Positions 37,332 to 46,383 of a stretch of 64,000 bases of DNA are shown here, piece after piece. Made by a program: the position numbers and the translations under genes. The stretch's first letter is position 1. Every line of letters begins with the position of its first letter. Source of the stretch: an uncultured Actinomycetes bacterium (lineage in GTDB: Bacteria; Actinomycetota; Acidimicrobiia; Acidimicrobiales; Ilumatobacteraceae); NCBI GenBank assembly GCA_937927625.1, contig CALBSD010000058.1, positions 4,385-68,384 on the forward strand, read 5' to 3'. The notes beneath the pieces were generated by a model, which was given only the letters and a program-made list of their open reading frames with translations, had not been told where the DNA came from and searched no databases.

Positions 37332-37808
37332 ATGCAGACATTTAGCGGAACTCAGGCAGCTGAGATTGTTGGAATTACTTACCGTCGACTTGACTATTGG
37401 GCACGTACCGACCTGGTTCGTCCTTCGGGTGCAGATGCATCGGGCAGCGGAAGTCGTCGCTTGTACACCTATCGCGATCTTCTTGAATTGAAAGTGATTA
37501 AGAAACTTCTTGACGCAGGAATTCGCCTCGAATCAATTCGTGACGTTTTCTCTTATATGCGTGAACATGTGGACACCGATATTTCCGCAGCACACCTGGT
37601 CATTGACGGTGGAAGCGTTGTGCTGTGCAATGGTGATGATCTCATTGACGTTCTTCGTCATGGCCAAGGTGTGCTGAACGTTCTCCCAATGTCTGGTGTA
37701 CGCGATGAAGTGGATCGTCAAATCATCTCAATTCGTCCAGAACCCATGTCGCACACAGTGTCAAATGATGACGAGACAGATGGTGGCGCAACTGTTGTAG
37801 CTGTATGA
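37332..37808 (+). CDS. MerR-family regulator, gcvT-coupled
   Basis: A 158-residue MerR-type regulator. The helix-turn-helix segment is SGTQAAEIVGITYRRLDYWARTDLV, with LYTYRDLLELKVIKKLLDAGI as the dimerisation-helix lead-in. It is the positional equivalent of Rv1830. Its ATG follows a possible promoter. Its last codons overlap the gcvT start (ATGA), so regulator and glycine cleavage enzyme are translated together. The effector is unknown. Confidence 0.87.
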   Translation: MQTFSGTQAAEIVGITYRRLDYWARTDLVRPSGADASGSGSRRLYTYRDLLELKVIKKLLDAGIRLESIRDVFSYMREHVDTDISAAHLVIDGGSVVLCNGDDLIDVLRHGQGVLNVLPMSGVRDEVDRQIISIRPEPMSHTVSNDDETDGGATVVAV

Positions 37809-38863
37809 CAATGAAGTTTTCGCCGCTCGACGCACAGCATCGCGCGCTGAACGCAAAAATGGTTCCGTTTGGTGGTTGGGAAATGCCCTTGGCGTATTCC
37901 GATGGAACTCTGTCGGAACATGCTGCATGTCGTTCAGGCGCAACAATGTTCGACGTCTCCCATCTCGGAACAGTTCGTGTCGAGGGTGCAGATGCGTTTG
38001 AACGTCTGCAGGCTGCATTGACAAACGACTTGGGGAAGATTGCCCCCGGTCGAGCTCAATACACGCATTTACTTTCCGAAGAAGATGCTTCCGTTTTGGA
38101 CGACATCATCGTGTGGTGGGTTGATGAGGACGTGTTCGATGTCATGCCCAATGCATCCAACACCGATCGTGTTGTGTCAGCAATCGGTGGTGTTGATACA
38201 ACAAGCACTCGCGCGGTTATTGCAGTGCAGGGACCTGATGCTCGTCGTCTCGTCTCCACATTTTGTTCCGAAGCTTCCGCAGTTCCTCGTTTCCAAGTGC
38301 GTCGTGTTTCAGTGTGTGGCCACGATTGTGTTGTTGCAGGAACCGGTTATACGGGTGAAGATGGCATAGAAATCGCAGTTCCCGTCAACGGTGCTGCTGA
38401 TGTGTGGAATGCGCTTCTCGTTGCAGGGGTAACTCCCGCAGGTCTTGGTGCGCGAGACACGTTGCGCTTAGAGGCTGCACTTCCTTTGCACGGCCATGAA
38501 TTGGGCGAGGGAATTTCTTCTTTGCAGGCAGACCTTGAATGGGTCGTTGCGTGGAATAAGCCATCGTTCCGTGGTCGAAATGCTTTAGAAGCTGAAAAGA
38601 ACCGCGGTGTTGTCCGTCAGCTTGTTGGCATCTCCATTGTGGGGCGTCGTCCCGCGCGAGATGGTTCAACAGTGTTGTCGCTTGATGGCGCTCAACTTGG
38701 ATTTGTGAGCAGTGGAAATTTCTCTCCAACACTCGGGCACTGCGTTGCTTTGGCGTTTGTGTCGCCTTCGGTGCACATCGGCGACAACGTGCAACTTGAT
38801 GTTCGAGGAACAAAAATTCCTGGAACAGTTGTTAAGACTCCGTTTGTGGCGAAGAAGAAGTAG
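37805..38863 (+). CDS. gcvT: Glycine cleavage system T protein (aminomethyltransferase)
   Basis: Transfers the methylene group from H-protein-bound aminomethyl to tetrahydrofolate, releasing ammonia. The 352-residue product has VPFGGWEMPL near the N-terminus, the folate-binding GxGYTGEDGIEI segment, and LRLEAALPLHGHEL. The start overlaps the preceding merR gene. The last 32 bases overlap the 3' end of a minus-strand gene coupled to gcvP, so transcripts of the two gcv units run into each other. No riboswitch precedes gcvT. Confidence 0.95.
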   Translation: MTMKFSPLDAQHRALNAKMVPFGGWEMPLAYSDGTLSEHAACRSGATMFDVSHLGTVRVEGADAFERLQAALTNDLGKIAPGRAQYTHLLSEEDASVLDDIIVWWVDEDVFDVMPNASNTDRVVSAIGGVDTTSTRAVIAVQGPDARRLVSTFCSEASAVPRFQVRRVSVCGHDCVVAGTGYTGEDGIEIAVPVNGAADVWNALLVAGVTPAGLGARDTLRLEAALPLHGHELGEGISSLQADLEWVVAWNKPSFRGRNALEAEKNRGVVRQLVGISIVGRRPARDGSTVLSLDGAQLGFVSSGNFSPTLGHCVALAFVSPSVHIGDNVQLDVRGTKIPGTVVKTPFVAKKK

Positions 38864-39272
38864 AACCACCGCTTGGTTTTCCTGGTCGAAAACCGAACAG
38901 TCCTCCGGCGTTCTCTGCGAGTGTCGTGAGTGGTCCGAGGCGCTTTGAGAGATCAGCAAGTTGAGTTGCCGCTTCTCCCATTGTGGCCATGGCGTTCATC
39001 GCATTGCCTAGTTGGGGTAGTACTCGCTTCAGCGGTTCCTCAATGTCGTCGAGAAGAGCATTGACGCGTGTTGTTGTCTTGTTGAGATTGTCAATCGTCG
39101 ACGCAAAATTCTCGAGAACGGTCACCAACGTTTCGGTCGTGCGACGTGTTGTGTCAACGGCCTTGCCCGCTAGTTCGAGAGGGTCAACGAGTGCCAGTAG
39201 TTGCAGCAGTTGCTCGATGGGGTTTTGAGTTGTTGTCGACTGTGTGGAGTCTGTCGAGGTCTCGTCGGTCAC
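38832..39272 (-). CDS. Unrecognised helical protein coupled to gcvP
   Basis: A 146-residue protein I do not recognise. It starts with a Thr/Ser-rich tail of about 18 residues, then has long predicted helices (about 20-115) with heptad-like Leu/Val spacing ([19 protein letters not shown]) resembling phasin-like or coiled-coil proteins, and ends in a Gly/Ser/Pro-rich tail. No signal peptide. The GTG start overlaps the gcvP stop (GTGA), so it is probably on the riboswitch-controlled gcvP transcript. Its 3' end overlaps gcvT by 32 bases on the other strand. The frame is clean, but function is unknown. Confidence 0.7.
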   Translation of the reverse strand: MTDETSTDSTQSTTTQNPIEQLLQLLALVDPLELAGKAVDTTRRTTETLVTVLENFASTIDNLNKTTTRVNALLDDIEEPLKRVLPQLGNAMNAMATMGEAATQLADLSKRLGPLTTLAENAGGLFGFRPGKPSGGSTSSSPQTES

Positions 39273-42145
39273 GATCCCACGGTACTCGCATCAAGTGACA
39301 TCGCATACGCCTCAATGGGGGCGCAGGTGCAGACCAAGTTGCGGTCGCCATAAGCAGCATCAATGCGGGACACTGGTGTGTGATATCCGCGAGACCTCAA
39401 TTGAGGAACAGGGAAGAGCGCATCCTCGCGAGAGTATGAATGATTCCATTCACCCGCAATGTCCTCAATGGTGTGAGGCGCATGACGTAATACTGATTCT
39501 GAAGCGCTGACCGCACCGGAAATAACCATCTCAATTTCGCGACGAATGCCCAGCATCGCCTCGCAGAATCGATTGACCTCTGCAAGAGATTCGCTCTCGG
39601 TGGGCTCCACCATCAAGGTATTGGCAACGGGGAAGCTCATAGTGGGCGCATGTAGTCCGTAGTCCATGAGACGCTTTGCGACATCGTCGATTGTGATGTC
39701 GGTTCCCTTGATGACTTCACCAACATTCAAAATGCATTCATGAGCCACACTGTCGTTTGCGCCGCGATACAGAACGGGATACGCGTCGTTGAGGCGCGCT
39801 GCAATGTAGTTGGCAGAGAGAATCGCATCGGCAGTTGCCTGCAACAATCCGTCGGCACCCATCAGTGTGATGTAGACCCAGGGAATGCACAAGATGCTCG
39901 CTGAGCCGTACATCGCTGCAGAGATTGGCCCAACAGGGGAGTCTGAAGCGAGTGGGTTTCCAGGAAGGTATGGCGCGAGATGCGCGCGTACGGCAACAGG
40001 TCCGACTCCTGGTCCACCTCCGCCATGCGGAATGCAGAAGGTCTTGTGCAAATTCAGATGGCTGACGTCCGCGCCAAATTTTCCTGGTTGTGCAGTGCCA
40101 ACGAGAGCATTCATATTTGCACCGTCGACATACACCTGTCCGCCGTTGTCATGAATGATCGCGCAGATTTCGCCGATCGCTTCTTCGAACACACCATGTG
40201 TTGACGGATATGTCACCATCGTTGCTGCAAGTGAATTTCCAGCCTTCTCTGCTTGTGCGCGAAGGTCGGCAACGTCAATGTTGCCGTTCTCGTCACATTG
40301 AACAACAACTACCTTCATGCCGGCCATGACGGCACTTGCAGCATTAGTTCCGTGCGCACTTGATGGGATCAGGCAAATGTCTCGCTGTACATCACCGCGG
40401 GCATGGTGATACGCACGAATAGCCATCAAGCCTGCAAATTCACCCTGGCTTCCGGCATTTGGTTGCAGACTTACCGCGTCGTATCCGGTTATGGAAACGA
40501 GCATTTGTTCAAGCTCGCTGATCACGGTGCGCATACCAACAGATTCATCATCGGGCACCAGTGGGTGAAGCGATGAGAACTCAGGCCACGTCACTGGTTC
40601 CATTTCGGTAGTGGCGTTCAGCTTCATGGTGCAAGAACCCAACGGAATCATCGTGCGATCGAGCGCGAGGTCTTTGTCGGCAAGTGTTCGCAGATATCGG
40701 AGCATTTCATGCTCAGTGTGATAGCGGTGGAACACTGATTGCGTCATATATGAATCGTTGCGAACAACATTTGAGAGCGAATGAGAAGCAGATGTTGTGA
40801 GGGTTGCACCGATACTTGCGAGAAGTGCCGACAACGAATCCTCAGTAGTCGTCTCGTCGATACTGAACGAAAGAGTTGAACTATCGACAACACGAATATT
40901 GAAACCACTCGCACGAACTGTTGATGCCATTGAATGTGCGTCAGAGGTCTCAAAGGCAACGGTGTCGAAGAAGTGATTCGATACGAGAGTGAAGCCTGCA
41001 GTTTGCAGCGAAGATGCCGCGCGAGATGCAAGAGAGTTGATGCGAGTTGCAATCCGCTGCAGACCCTGTGGGCCATGCCATACGCCGTACATGCCGGCGA
41101 TGTTCGCCAGCAAGACCTGTGCGGTGCAGATGTTTGACGTTGCCTTCTCGCGTCGAATGTGTTGTTCACGAGTCTGCAATGTCAAACGCAGGGCAGGACG
41201 ACCTGCAGTGTCGGTGCTCACACCAACGAGACGTCCGGGAAGGGAGCGAGCATGTTTGTCAAGAGTTGCCATGAAAGCTGCGTGTGGTCCGCCGAATCCC
41301 ATCGGAACACCGAAGCGTTGTGATGATCCGACGGCAATGTCGAAGCCGAGTTGTCCTGGAGGAAGAATGAGTGTGCATGCCATCAAGTCGGTTGCTGCGA
41401 TTGCTACTGCATTGGATGCATGAGTTGCTTCAGTCAATGCGCGAATGATTTCTGGCGAGGGGAGTGAGCCATTGCTTCCAGGCCACGAAACGACGACTGC
41501 GAAATGTCCATCGGGTGTCATGTCCTGAATCGAAGACTCAACGACAGTGATGCCAATGGGCTCCATTCGTGTGCGGAGAACAGAAAGAGTTTGTGGGTGA
41601 GTGTTTGAATCCACCAGAACAGAGTCTGAACCGGACTTGCTAATGCGATGTGCCATCGTGACTGCCTCGGCAACCGCGGTTGCTTCATCGAGAAGAGAGG
41701 CATTCGCCAAGGGCAAACCGGTCAACTCCGAAATCATTGTTTGGAAGTTCAGCAGTGCTTCAAGACGACCTTGGCTGATCTCTGGTTGATACGGGGTGTA
41801 CGCCGTGTACCACGCCGGATTTTCAAGAACATTTCGCTTCACTACTGGCGGCGTAATTGTTCCGTAGTAGCCCTGGCCGATAAATGATGTGCGCTTGACG
41901 TCATTGTTGAACTTTGCACGCAATTGTTCGAGAACTTCATGTTCAGCAACTGATGAGGCGAGTGGCAAGCGTTCACGTAAACGAATCGCGGAAGGAATGG
42001 TTGCATCGAGAAGTGCCTCAACAGAATCAATGCCGATGACGCGCAACATCTCGGCACGATCATCTTCGGAAAGACCCAAATGGCGAATGGCGAAATCGTC
42101 AGGTGTGAAACCTGGGGTTGTCAACGACCGGGGGCTCGGGCTCAT
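39269..42145 (-). CDS. gcvP: Glycine dehydrogenase (decarboxylating), P protein
   Basis: PLP enzyme that decarboxylates glycine and loads the aminomethyl group on GcvH. The 958-residue product is the fused full-length form, with both halves present. The N-terminal half has [31 protein letters not shown] landmarks. The C-terminal half has the PLP lysine in [16 protein letters not shown]. The frame runs upstream through the riboswitch to 42346, but the ATG at 42145 (MSPSPRSL) is the true start because the extension encodes the aptamers. A small gene is coupled to its end. Confidence 0.96.
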   Translation of the reverse strand: MSPSPRSLTTPGFTPDDFAIRHLGLSEDDRAEMLRVIGIDSVEALLDATIPSAIRLRERLPLASSVAEHEVLEQLRAKFNNDVKRTSFIGQGYYGTITPPVVKRNVLENPAWYTAYTPYQPEISQGRLEALLNFQTMISELTGLPLANASLLDEATAVAEAVTMAHRISKSGSDSVLVDSNTHPQTLSVLRTRMEPIGITVVESSIQDMTPDGHFAVVVSWPGSNGSLPSPEIIRALTEATHASNAVAIAATDLMACTLILPPGQLGFDIAVGSSQRFGVPMGFGGPHAAFMATLDKHARSLPGRLVGVSTDTAGRPALRLTLQTREQHIRREKATSNICTAQVLLANIAGMYGVWHGPQGLQRIATRINSLASRAASSLQTAGFTLVSNHFFDTVAFETSDAHSMASTVRASGFNIRVVDSSTLSFSIDETTTEDSLSALLASIGATLTTSASHSLSNVVRNDSYMTQSVFHRYHTEHEMLRYLRTLADKDLALDRTMIPLGSCTMKLNATTEMEPVTWPEFSSLHPLVPDDESVGMRTVISELEQMLVSITGYDAVSLQPNAGSQGEFAGLMAIRAYHHARGDVQRDICLIPSSAHGTNAASAVMAGMKVVVVQCDENGNIDVADLRAQAEKAGNSLAATMVTYPSTHGVFEEAIGEICAIIHDNGGQVYVDGANMNALVGTAQPGKFGADVSHLNLHKTFCIPHGGGGPGVGPVAVRAHLAPYLPGNPLASDSPVGPISAAMYGSASILCIPWVYITLMGADGLLQATADAILSANYIAARLNDAYPVLYRGANDSVAHECILNVGEVIKGTDITIDDVAKRLMDYGLHAPTMSFPVANTLMVEPTESESLAEVNRFCEAMLGIRREIEMVISGAVSASESVLRHAPHTIEDIAGEWNHSYSREDALFPVPQLRSRGYHTPVSRIDAAYGDRNLVCTCAPIEAYAMSLDASTVGS

Positions 42146-42149
42146 ATGT

Positions 42150-42345
42150 TCTCCGATGGAGTGTGGACCCCCGCTGTCTTTGGTGCCTGAGAGCTTCACC
42201 ACAAAGTGGCTTTCCCCGTCGGCGGAGGGCGAACCCTCTCTTTCCAGCGTTCTGTATCTACATGGTCCTTTTGCCTGAGAGATTCCGGGGCGGTTGCTCC
42301 TTCGGCGGTGCACGAGGCACTCTCTCCCAAGTAGATGTTTTCTCA
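42150..42345 (-). promoter_or_regulatory. Tandem glycine riboswitch
   Basis: On the minus strand the gcvP leader contains two glycine aptamers in series. Aptamer 1 (about 42256-42338) has a closing stem GTAGAT/ATCTAC (P1: 42331-42336 with 42256-42261), then GGGAGAG..GCCGAAGGAGCAA..CTCTCAGGCAAAAGGAC in pieces. Aptamer 2 (about 42155-42250) has GGAAAGAGAGG, CGCCGACGGGG and CTCTCAGGCACCAAAGACAG. The doubled CTCTCAGGCA box is diagnostic. Glycine binding should turn on gcvP expression. Ends are approximate. Confidence 0.93.
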
Positions 42346-42391
42346 CACCGTAGTCGGTGGGGAAGTAGTGGTTTGATTCCGCCCTGAGGTG

Positions 42392-43642
42392 TTAGTCCAC
42401 AGTGGCGTACGAGCCTGCTGAACCCGACTTTCCTTCAAGTTCCTGGACGCATTCATCAAGGTCTGAGAGGAATTCGTCAATACGTGCTTCATGGCCAGCG
42501 TGCACCGTGAGGTGAATACTGGGTGGTGGACCTTGTCGATCCATATACCAACCACGGGCGATTAGTAATTCAGCAAGTGCAAATACGTCATGACGCTTTG
42601 GGTCGGTCGTGCCGAACGAAATGAGAGTGGTATCGGGCATCGCGCGTAATGACAAGAGTGGATGTGCATCAATATGACGAGCAATTTTCAAGGCACTGAC
42701 GCGAGCACTGTTTGTGGCGGTGCGGTAACCGTTGTCGCCAAGGAAACGCATAACAGCCCAAGCGGATGCAATGGGGCCGCCAGATTTTGTGCCGAGGATT
42801 CCGGAGGAGCCGTACATGCCGCCAAGCCAATTATCTGTCAGGAAAGTTTGATCATTACGCAAGGTCTTGTTGCGATGAAGAAGAACTCCTGCTCCTTTTG
42901 ATGTGTATCCGTACTTGTGAAGATCAACAGAGATGGAAGTGACTCCATCGACGCGGAAATCCCATGGCGCAATTTCTTCGCCTAACGCTTCGAGATAGGG
43001 AAGAGTCACGCCACCCATGCATGCATCAACGTGGCAGTTGATGTCACGCTCCAGTGCGATTGCAGCGATGTGCACAATGGGGTCAACAACGCCTTGTGGG
43101 TATTGAGGGGCGGACCCAACAATCAAGATGGTGTTCTCGTCAACAGCAGCACGCATGGCGCTGACATTTGCTCGCCAGTCCGGACCGACGTCAACCCGTC
43201 GGCTTTCCACGTTGAAATAGTCGGCACCTTTTTCAAGCGCTGCATGAGCTGACGTGGGCAAAACCATGTTGGGGGTGCTGGTGAGTCGACCCTCACGCTT
43301 GGCACGCATCACAGCGGCTCTCACGACCAGCACAAGGCTCTCGGTGCCACCAGAGGTCATAAAGCCAGCAACAGCATCGTCGCCGATGCACCAGCCGGCC
43401 ACAGTGTCAACAACTTCCTGCTGCATGTGCTTCAGCGACGGGAAGGCCGATGTGTTCAGGGCGTTCTCGCCAGAGAACCTTCGGTAGGCCTCTTCGGCGA
43501 CGGCGAGCTGCTCGGGGCTTGCGGAATAGGCGAGTGTGAAGCAACGCCCGTCGCGCCACCGAACATCTTGTGTGCGGAAGGTTTCCATCTCGCTGAAAAC
43601 GTCTTGGGCGCTGATGCCGTCCTGAAGTTGCCGAATTGCCAT
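42392..43642 (-). CDS. PLP-dependent decarboxylase, sphingosine-phosphate-lyase-like
   Basis: A 416-residue group II PLP decarboxylase-fold protein. The PLP lysine lies in the motif VDLHKYGYTSKGAGVLL, close to sphinganine-1-phosphate aldolases, and GFMTSGGTESLVL is the phosphate-binding segment. Related bacterial enzymes decarboxylate glutamate or aspartate or split phosphorylated amino alcohols. The frame extends to a GTG at 43669. I chose the ATG at 43642, preceded by AAGGTG. Substrate unknown. Confidence 0.8.
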   Translation of the reverse strand: MAIRQLQDGISAQDVFSEMETFRTQDVRWRDGRCFTLAYSASPEQLAVAEEAYRRFSGENALNTSAFPSLKHMQQEVVDTVAGWCIGDDAVAGFMTSGGTESLVLVVRAAVMRAKREGRLTSTPNMVLPTSAHAALEKGADYFNVESRRVDVGPDWRANVSAMRAAVDENTILIVGSAPQYPQGVVDPIVHIAAIALERDINCHVDACMGGVTLPYLEALGEEIAPWDFRVDGVTSISVDLHKYGYTSKGAGVLLHRNKTLRNDQTFLTDNWLGGMYGSSGILGTKSGGPIASAWAVMRFLGDNGYRTATNSARVSALKIARHIDAHPLLSLRAMPDTTLISFGTTDPKRHDVFALAELLIARGWYMDRQGPPPSIHLTVHAGHEARIDEFLSDLDECVQELEGKSGSAGSYATVD

Positions 43643-43685
43643 GGTGAGCACCTTAGGTGTCACGGACACGGGGAGAACCGTCTCA

Positions 43686-43698
43686 AACCACTGTGGTT
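43686..43698. promoter_or_regulatory. Short inverted repeat upstream of the PLP decarboxylase
   Basis: AACCA-CTG-TGGTT is a perfect 5-base inverted repeat with a 3-base centre, in an AT-richer gap (43670-43729) upstream of the minus-strand decarboxylase. It may be an operator half-site pair or a weak hairpin after the upstream gene. No promoter hexamers could be fixed with confidence nearby. Confidence 0.25.
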
Positions 43699-43729
43699 AT
43701 TGGTTCATACATAAATTACATAACGGACA

Positions 43730-44107
43730 TTATGGGCGTACCGAGGGATGAAGCGAAGCAGTGGCCACCGGCTCGGCTGCATCCATGACCCAATCCAAAA
43801 TCTCTTTGATGGAGTCCTTTGTGTGGCGCAGTTTGCTCAAGTCGTTACGTGCATCGGTCAACGCGCAATGCAAAACGTAAATCTGATCTTTGAGTACGTC
43901 GAGTTCTTCGCGCGTCATAACCAACTCGTTCTCCGACAACTCCAGCTCTGAGGCTCTTTGCCTTGAAACCCAGTCCCATTGGCGGCATTTCTGACTGCAG
44001 AACTCTTTGCGGCGGCCTGGACCGTCCTGAGCTGGCAAGGCATGCCTGCACCATCGGCATCGGCGGTCCTTTCCCCGCACCTCTGCTTCAGTTGGGATTT
44101 TCGTCAT
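43730..44107 (-). CDS. Zinc-finger coiled-coil protein of unknown function
   Basis: A 125-residue protein with four Cys at 17, 20, 37 and 41 (CRWC and FCSQKC), likely one zinc site, followed by a long charged helix (about 45-110) with heptad-like Leu spacing suggesting a coiled coil. The frame runs back to 44242 into the threonine aldolase gene, but the ATG at 44107 is in the divergent gap and better placed. Small Cys-rich proteins with WxxxxR-type motifs of this kind occur in actinobacteria as hypotheticals. Role unknown. Confidence 0.65.
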   Translation of the reverse strand: MTKIPTEAEVRGKDRRCRWCRHALPAQDGPGRRKEFCSQKCRQWDWVSRQRASELELSENELVMTREELDVLKDQIYVLHCALTDARNDLSKLRHTKDSIKEILDWVMDAAEPVATASLHPSVRP

Positions 44108-44140
44108 GATGAAATTGTATTGCACAGTAGATTGCTGAAC

Positions 44141-45196
44141 GTGGAATTTCCCCCAGCACCTCGCAACTTTTTCGCCAGTGACAACTTCAGTGGCGCCCAT
44201 CCTCGTTACATCGACGCCATCGCTCGCGCCAATGAAGGCCATGTCATGGCGTACGGAAGTGACGCTCTCACGAAGAAGGCCACTTCCCTCTTTGCTGATT
44301 TGTGTGACATCGATGTGGATGTGTTGTTCACGTTCAATGGCACTGGTGCAAATGTCGTCGCGCTCGCAAGTTTGTTGAAGCCAGCCGATTCAGTGATCTG
44401 TACGAATTGGTCGCACATCAACATGGATGAAACCGGCGCACCTGAAAAGTTTCTTGGCGCAAAATTGCAAGACGTTGATTGCCCTGATGGAAAACTAAAG
44501 CCTGAACACATTGAGTCTCTCGCGACTGCAATCGGCAATGTGCATCACGTTCAACCTGGCGTTGTTTCAATCACGCAGGCAACTGAACTTGGCGGCCTTT
44601 ACTCCGTTGAAGAAATTCGTGCCATTTGCGACTCTGCTCATTCATTCGGCATGCGTGTTCATTTGGACGGCGCTCGTATTTCAAATGCAGTAGCTGCATT
44701 GGGTGGCGACGCGAACACATTTCGTGCACTGACATTTGGTGCAGGTGTTGATGCAGTTTCGTTTGGTGGAACAAAGAACGGAATGTTGGGTGCTGAGGCT
44801 GTTCTGTTACGTCGTGGCGTTGCGTCTGATCGAAGTGCATACATCCGCAAGCAAGCAACGCAACTTCCCTCTAAGCAGCGATACGCAGCAGCACAATTCG
44901 TTGAGGGCCTCAGTGATGGTTTGTGGCTTGCGACTGCCTCACAAAGCAATGCCATGGCGCAACGTCTCTACTCTGCCGTGTCTGGCATCAAGGGGCTGAA
45001 TATTGAATCGCCTGCCGTCAACAGCATGTACCCCCTGCTCCCCCGTCCTGTAAAGCAAATGTTGCAGGAGTGGAGCTTCTTCTGGGATTGGGACGAAAGC
45101 CGCTCTCAGGTCCGCTGGATGACCTCCTGGGACACCACTGAGGCAGATGTTGACGCCTTTGCCGCCGGCGTTAAGGCTGCGTTCGAAAGGGCCTGA
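44141..45196 (+). CDS. ltaE: Low-specificity threonine aldolase
   Basis: PLP enzyme of the beta-eliminating lyase family splitting threonine (or allo-threonine) to glycine and acetaldehyde. The 351-residue product starts with NFFASDNFSGAHP, has AMAYGSD-like loop MAYGSD, and the PLP lysine in VSFGGTKNGMLGAEA. The frame is open upstream to 43979 but that part overlaps the divergent zinc-finger gene. The GTG at 44141 matches the family N-terminus. A supplier of glycine near the gcv genes makes metabolic sense. Confidence 0.88.
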   Translation: MEFPPAPRNFFASDNFSGAHPRYIDAIARANEGHVMAYGSDALTKKATSLFADLCDIDVDVLFTFNGTGANVVALASLLKPADSVICTNWSHINMDETGAPEKFLGAKLQDVDCPDGKLKPEHIESLATAIGNVHHVQPGVVSITQATELGGLYSVEEIRAICDSAHSFGMRVHLDGARISNAVAALGGDANTFRALTFGAGVDAVSFGGTKNGMLGAEAVLLRRGVASDRSAYIRKQATQLPSKQRYAAAQFVEGLSDGLWLATASQSNAMAQRLYSAVSGIKGLNIESPAVNSMYPLLPRPVKQMLQEWSFFWDWDESRSQVRWMTSWDTTEADVDAFAAGVKAAFERA

Positions 45197-45217
45197 ATCT
45201 GTACAAATTGTCAAGAA

Positions 45218-45245
45218 TTGACTGCTGAGTTAATTCCGCTAATGT
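45218..45245 (+). promoter_or_regulatory. Possible whiB promoter
   Basis: TTGACT (45218-45223) and TAATGT (45240-45245) with 16-base spacing lie in the gap before whiB, followed by GGGGGA ahead of its ATG. An overlapping alternative is TTGTCA (45208-45213) with TAATTC (45231-45236) at 17 bases. Either would leave a 5' leader of 25-35 bases. Called by eye. Confidence 0.4.
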
Positions 45246-45275
45246 GTCCCAAGGCACGGCAGTTGGGGGACAACG

Positions 45276-45581
45276 ATGGCCATTGGGGATCTGTTCGCAT
45301 TCCGAGAGTGGGATGACACCACGTGGTCTGCTTCTGCTGAGTGCAAAGGCCTCGCAGCAATTTTCTTTCCACCTGCAGCGGAACGTCCGCAAGCTCGTGA
45401 GCGTCGTGAAGCCCAAGCTCGCGAAGTGTGTCAGAACTGTGAAGTCCTTCTCGATTGTCGAGACTTCGCTCGTCGTAATCGTGAATATGGATTCTGGGGT
45501 GGCGAATCCGAAGAAGAGCGTCACGCCGCTGGTTACCGATTGATTGCACCGATCGGTGTGCGTGCTCGCAATATTTCGTAA
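45276..45581 (+). CDS. WhiB-family iron-sulfur transcription regulator
   Basis: A 101-residue actinobacterial WhiB-like protein that binds a [4Fe-4S] cluster and usually interacts with the primary sigma factor. Cys23, Cys52, Cys55 and Cys61 give the canonical C-Xn-CXXC-X5-C pattern. The GFWGG turn is at 72-76, followed by the EEERHAAGYR basic tail that contacts DNA. The ATG is at 45276. The stop directly precedes the stop of convergent prmA. Which WhiB subfamily it belongs to is not clear. Confidence 0.94.
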   Translation: MAIGDLFAFREWDDTTWSASAECKGLAAIFFPPAAERPQARERREAQAREVCQNCEVLLDCRDFARRNREYGFWGGESEEERHAAGYRLIAPIGVRARNIS

Positions 45582-46373
45582 TTAGTTCTTGCGAAGGGCA
45601 ACGGCTGTCCAGCCGTCCATTTCATCTCGCTGAATTTCCGTGAATTCAGAAAACTCCTGCAACACTCGCTCCACTTGTTCTGTGCGCATGCCACTGAGAA
45701 CAAGTAGTCCCCCGCCAACTGTTGCCGTTGAAATCTTCTCTGACTCTTCGATAAGTACTGGAGCCAGAATGTTTGCAAGAACAACATCTGATGTGCTCTC
45801 TGGGTATCCCTCTACCCATGAAACTGCAGTAGTGCCATTAAGGCGCGCGTTATCTGTAACAGCTTTCTGAGCACTGTCTGCAATGTCATACGCAGTGCAT
45901 ATGCAGTCTCGAAGCACGGCGAGTCCCACTGCCAAAACTCCAGACCCGCAACCAAGATCAAACACTGTGCAAGGTGTTGCGATGTTCTCCAATGCCAATC
46001 GCAAAGTCAGGACAGTCGTGGGGTGATTGCCGAGGCCAAAGGTGTCAAGTGGTTCCACATAAATCGGCGTGCAGTTTTCTGGTGCTGCAACCCATGCGGG
46101 GATCAGTGCGACTTTGTTGTTCACCCACGTGGCGATTGCGTGTTGACGCCACGTATCGGCCACTGCCCTTTCTATTTCGACACGCGTCACTGTGATGTCA
46201 GGAAATGACTCAATGACAGAAGAGATGGCATTTTCGGGTTCGTCGCCCATGCTTGTTCGAAGAGTTGTTTTGCCGTCGATGTCGTTGCGCTCTTCAATGG
46301 CAACGACTCCGAGCGACCACAGGAGATCTGAGACGAGTTCAGTGTCAAGTGTGTCGACGATGAAGTCGACCAT
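45582..46373 (-). CDS. prmA: Ribosomal protein L11 methyltransferase-like protein
   Basis: SAM-dependent methyltransferase of the PrmA family, normally trimethylating L11. It has the SAM-binding motif VFDLGCGSGVLAVGLA, upstream DTFGLGNHPTT (the PrmA FGTGxHxTT motif with Leu for Thr) and the VLANILAPVL motif. The frame extends to 46550 through the neighbour. The ATG at 46373 (MVDFIVDTLDTELV) lies 10 bases after the carbonic-anhydrase-like gene and gives 263 residues, a normal length. Confidence 0.85.
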   Translation of the reverse strand: MVDFIVDTLDTELVSDLLWSLGVVAIEERNDIDGKTTLRTSMGDEPENAISSVIESFPDITVTRVEIERAVADTWRQHAIATWVNNKVALIPAWVAAPENCTPIYVEPLDTFGLGNHPTTVLTLRLALENIATPCTVFDLGCGSGVLAVGLAVLRDCICTAYDIADSAQKAVTDNARLNGTTAVSWVEGYPESTSDVVLANILAPVLIEESEKISTATVGGGLLVLSGMRTEQVERVLQEFSEFTEIQRDEMDGWTAVALRKN

Positions 46374-46383
46374 CGGCCATGAA

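Noticed and set aside
42146..42346. Upstream extension of the gcvP frame to 42346
   Set aside because: This stretch encodes the two glycine aptamers; the P protein family starts near 42145, so the extension is an accident of open frame.
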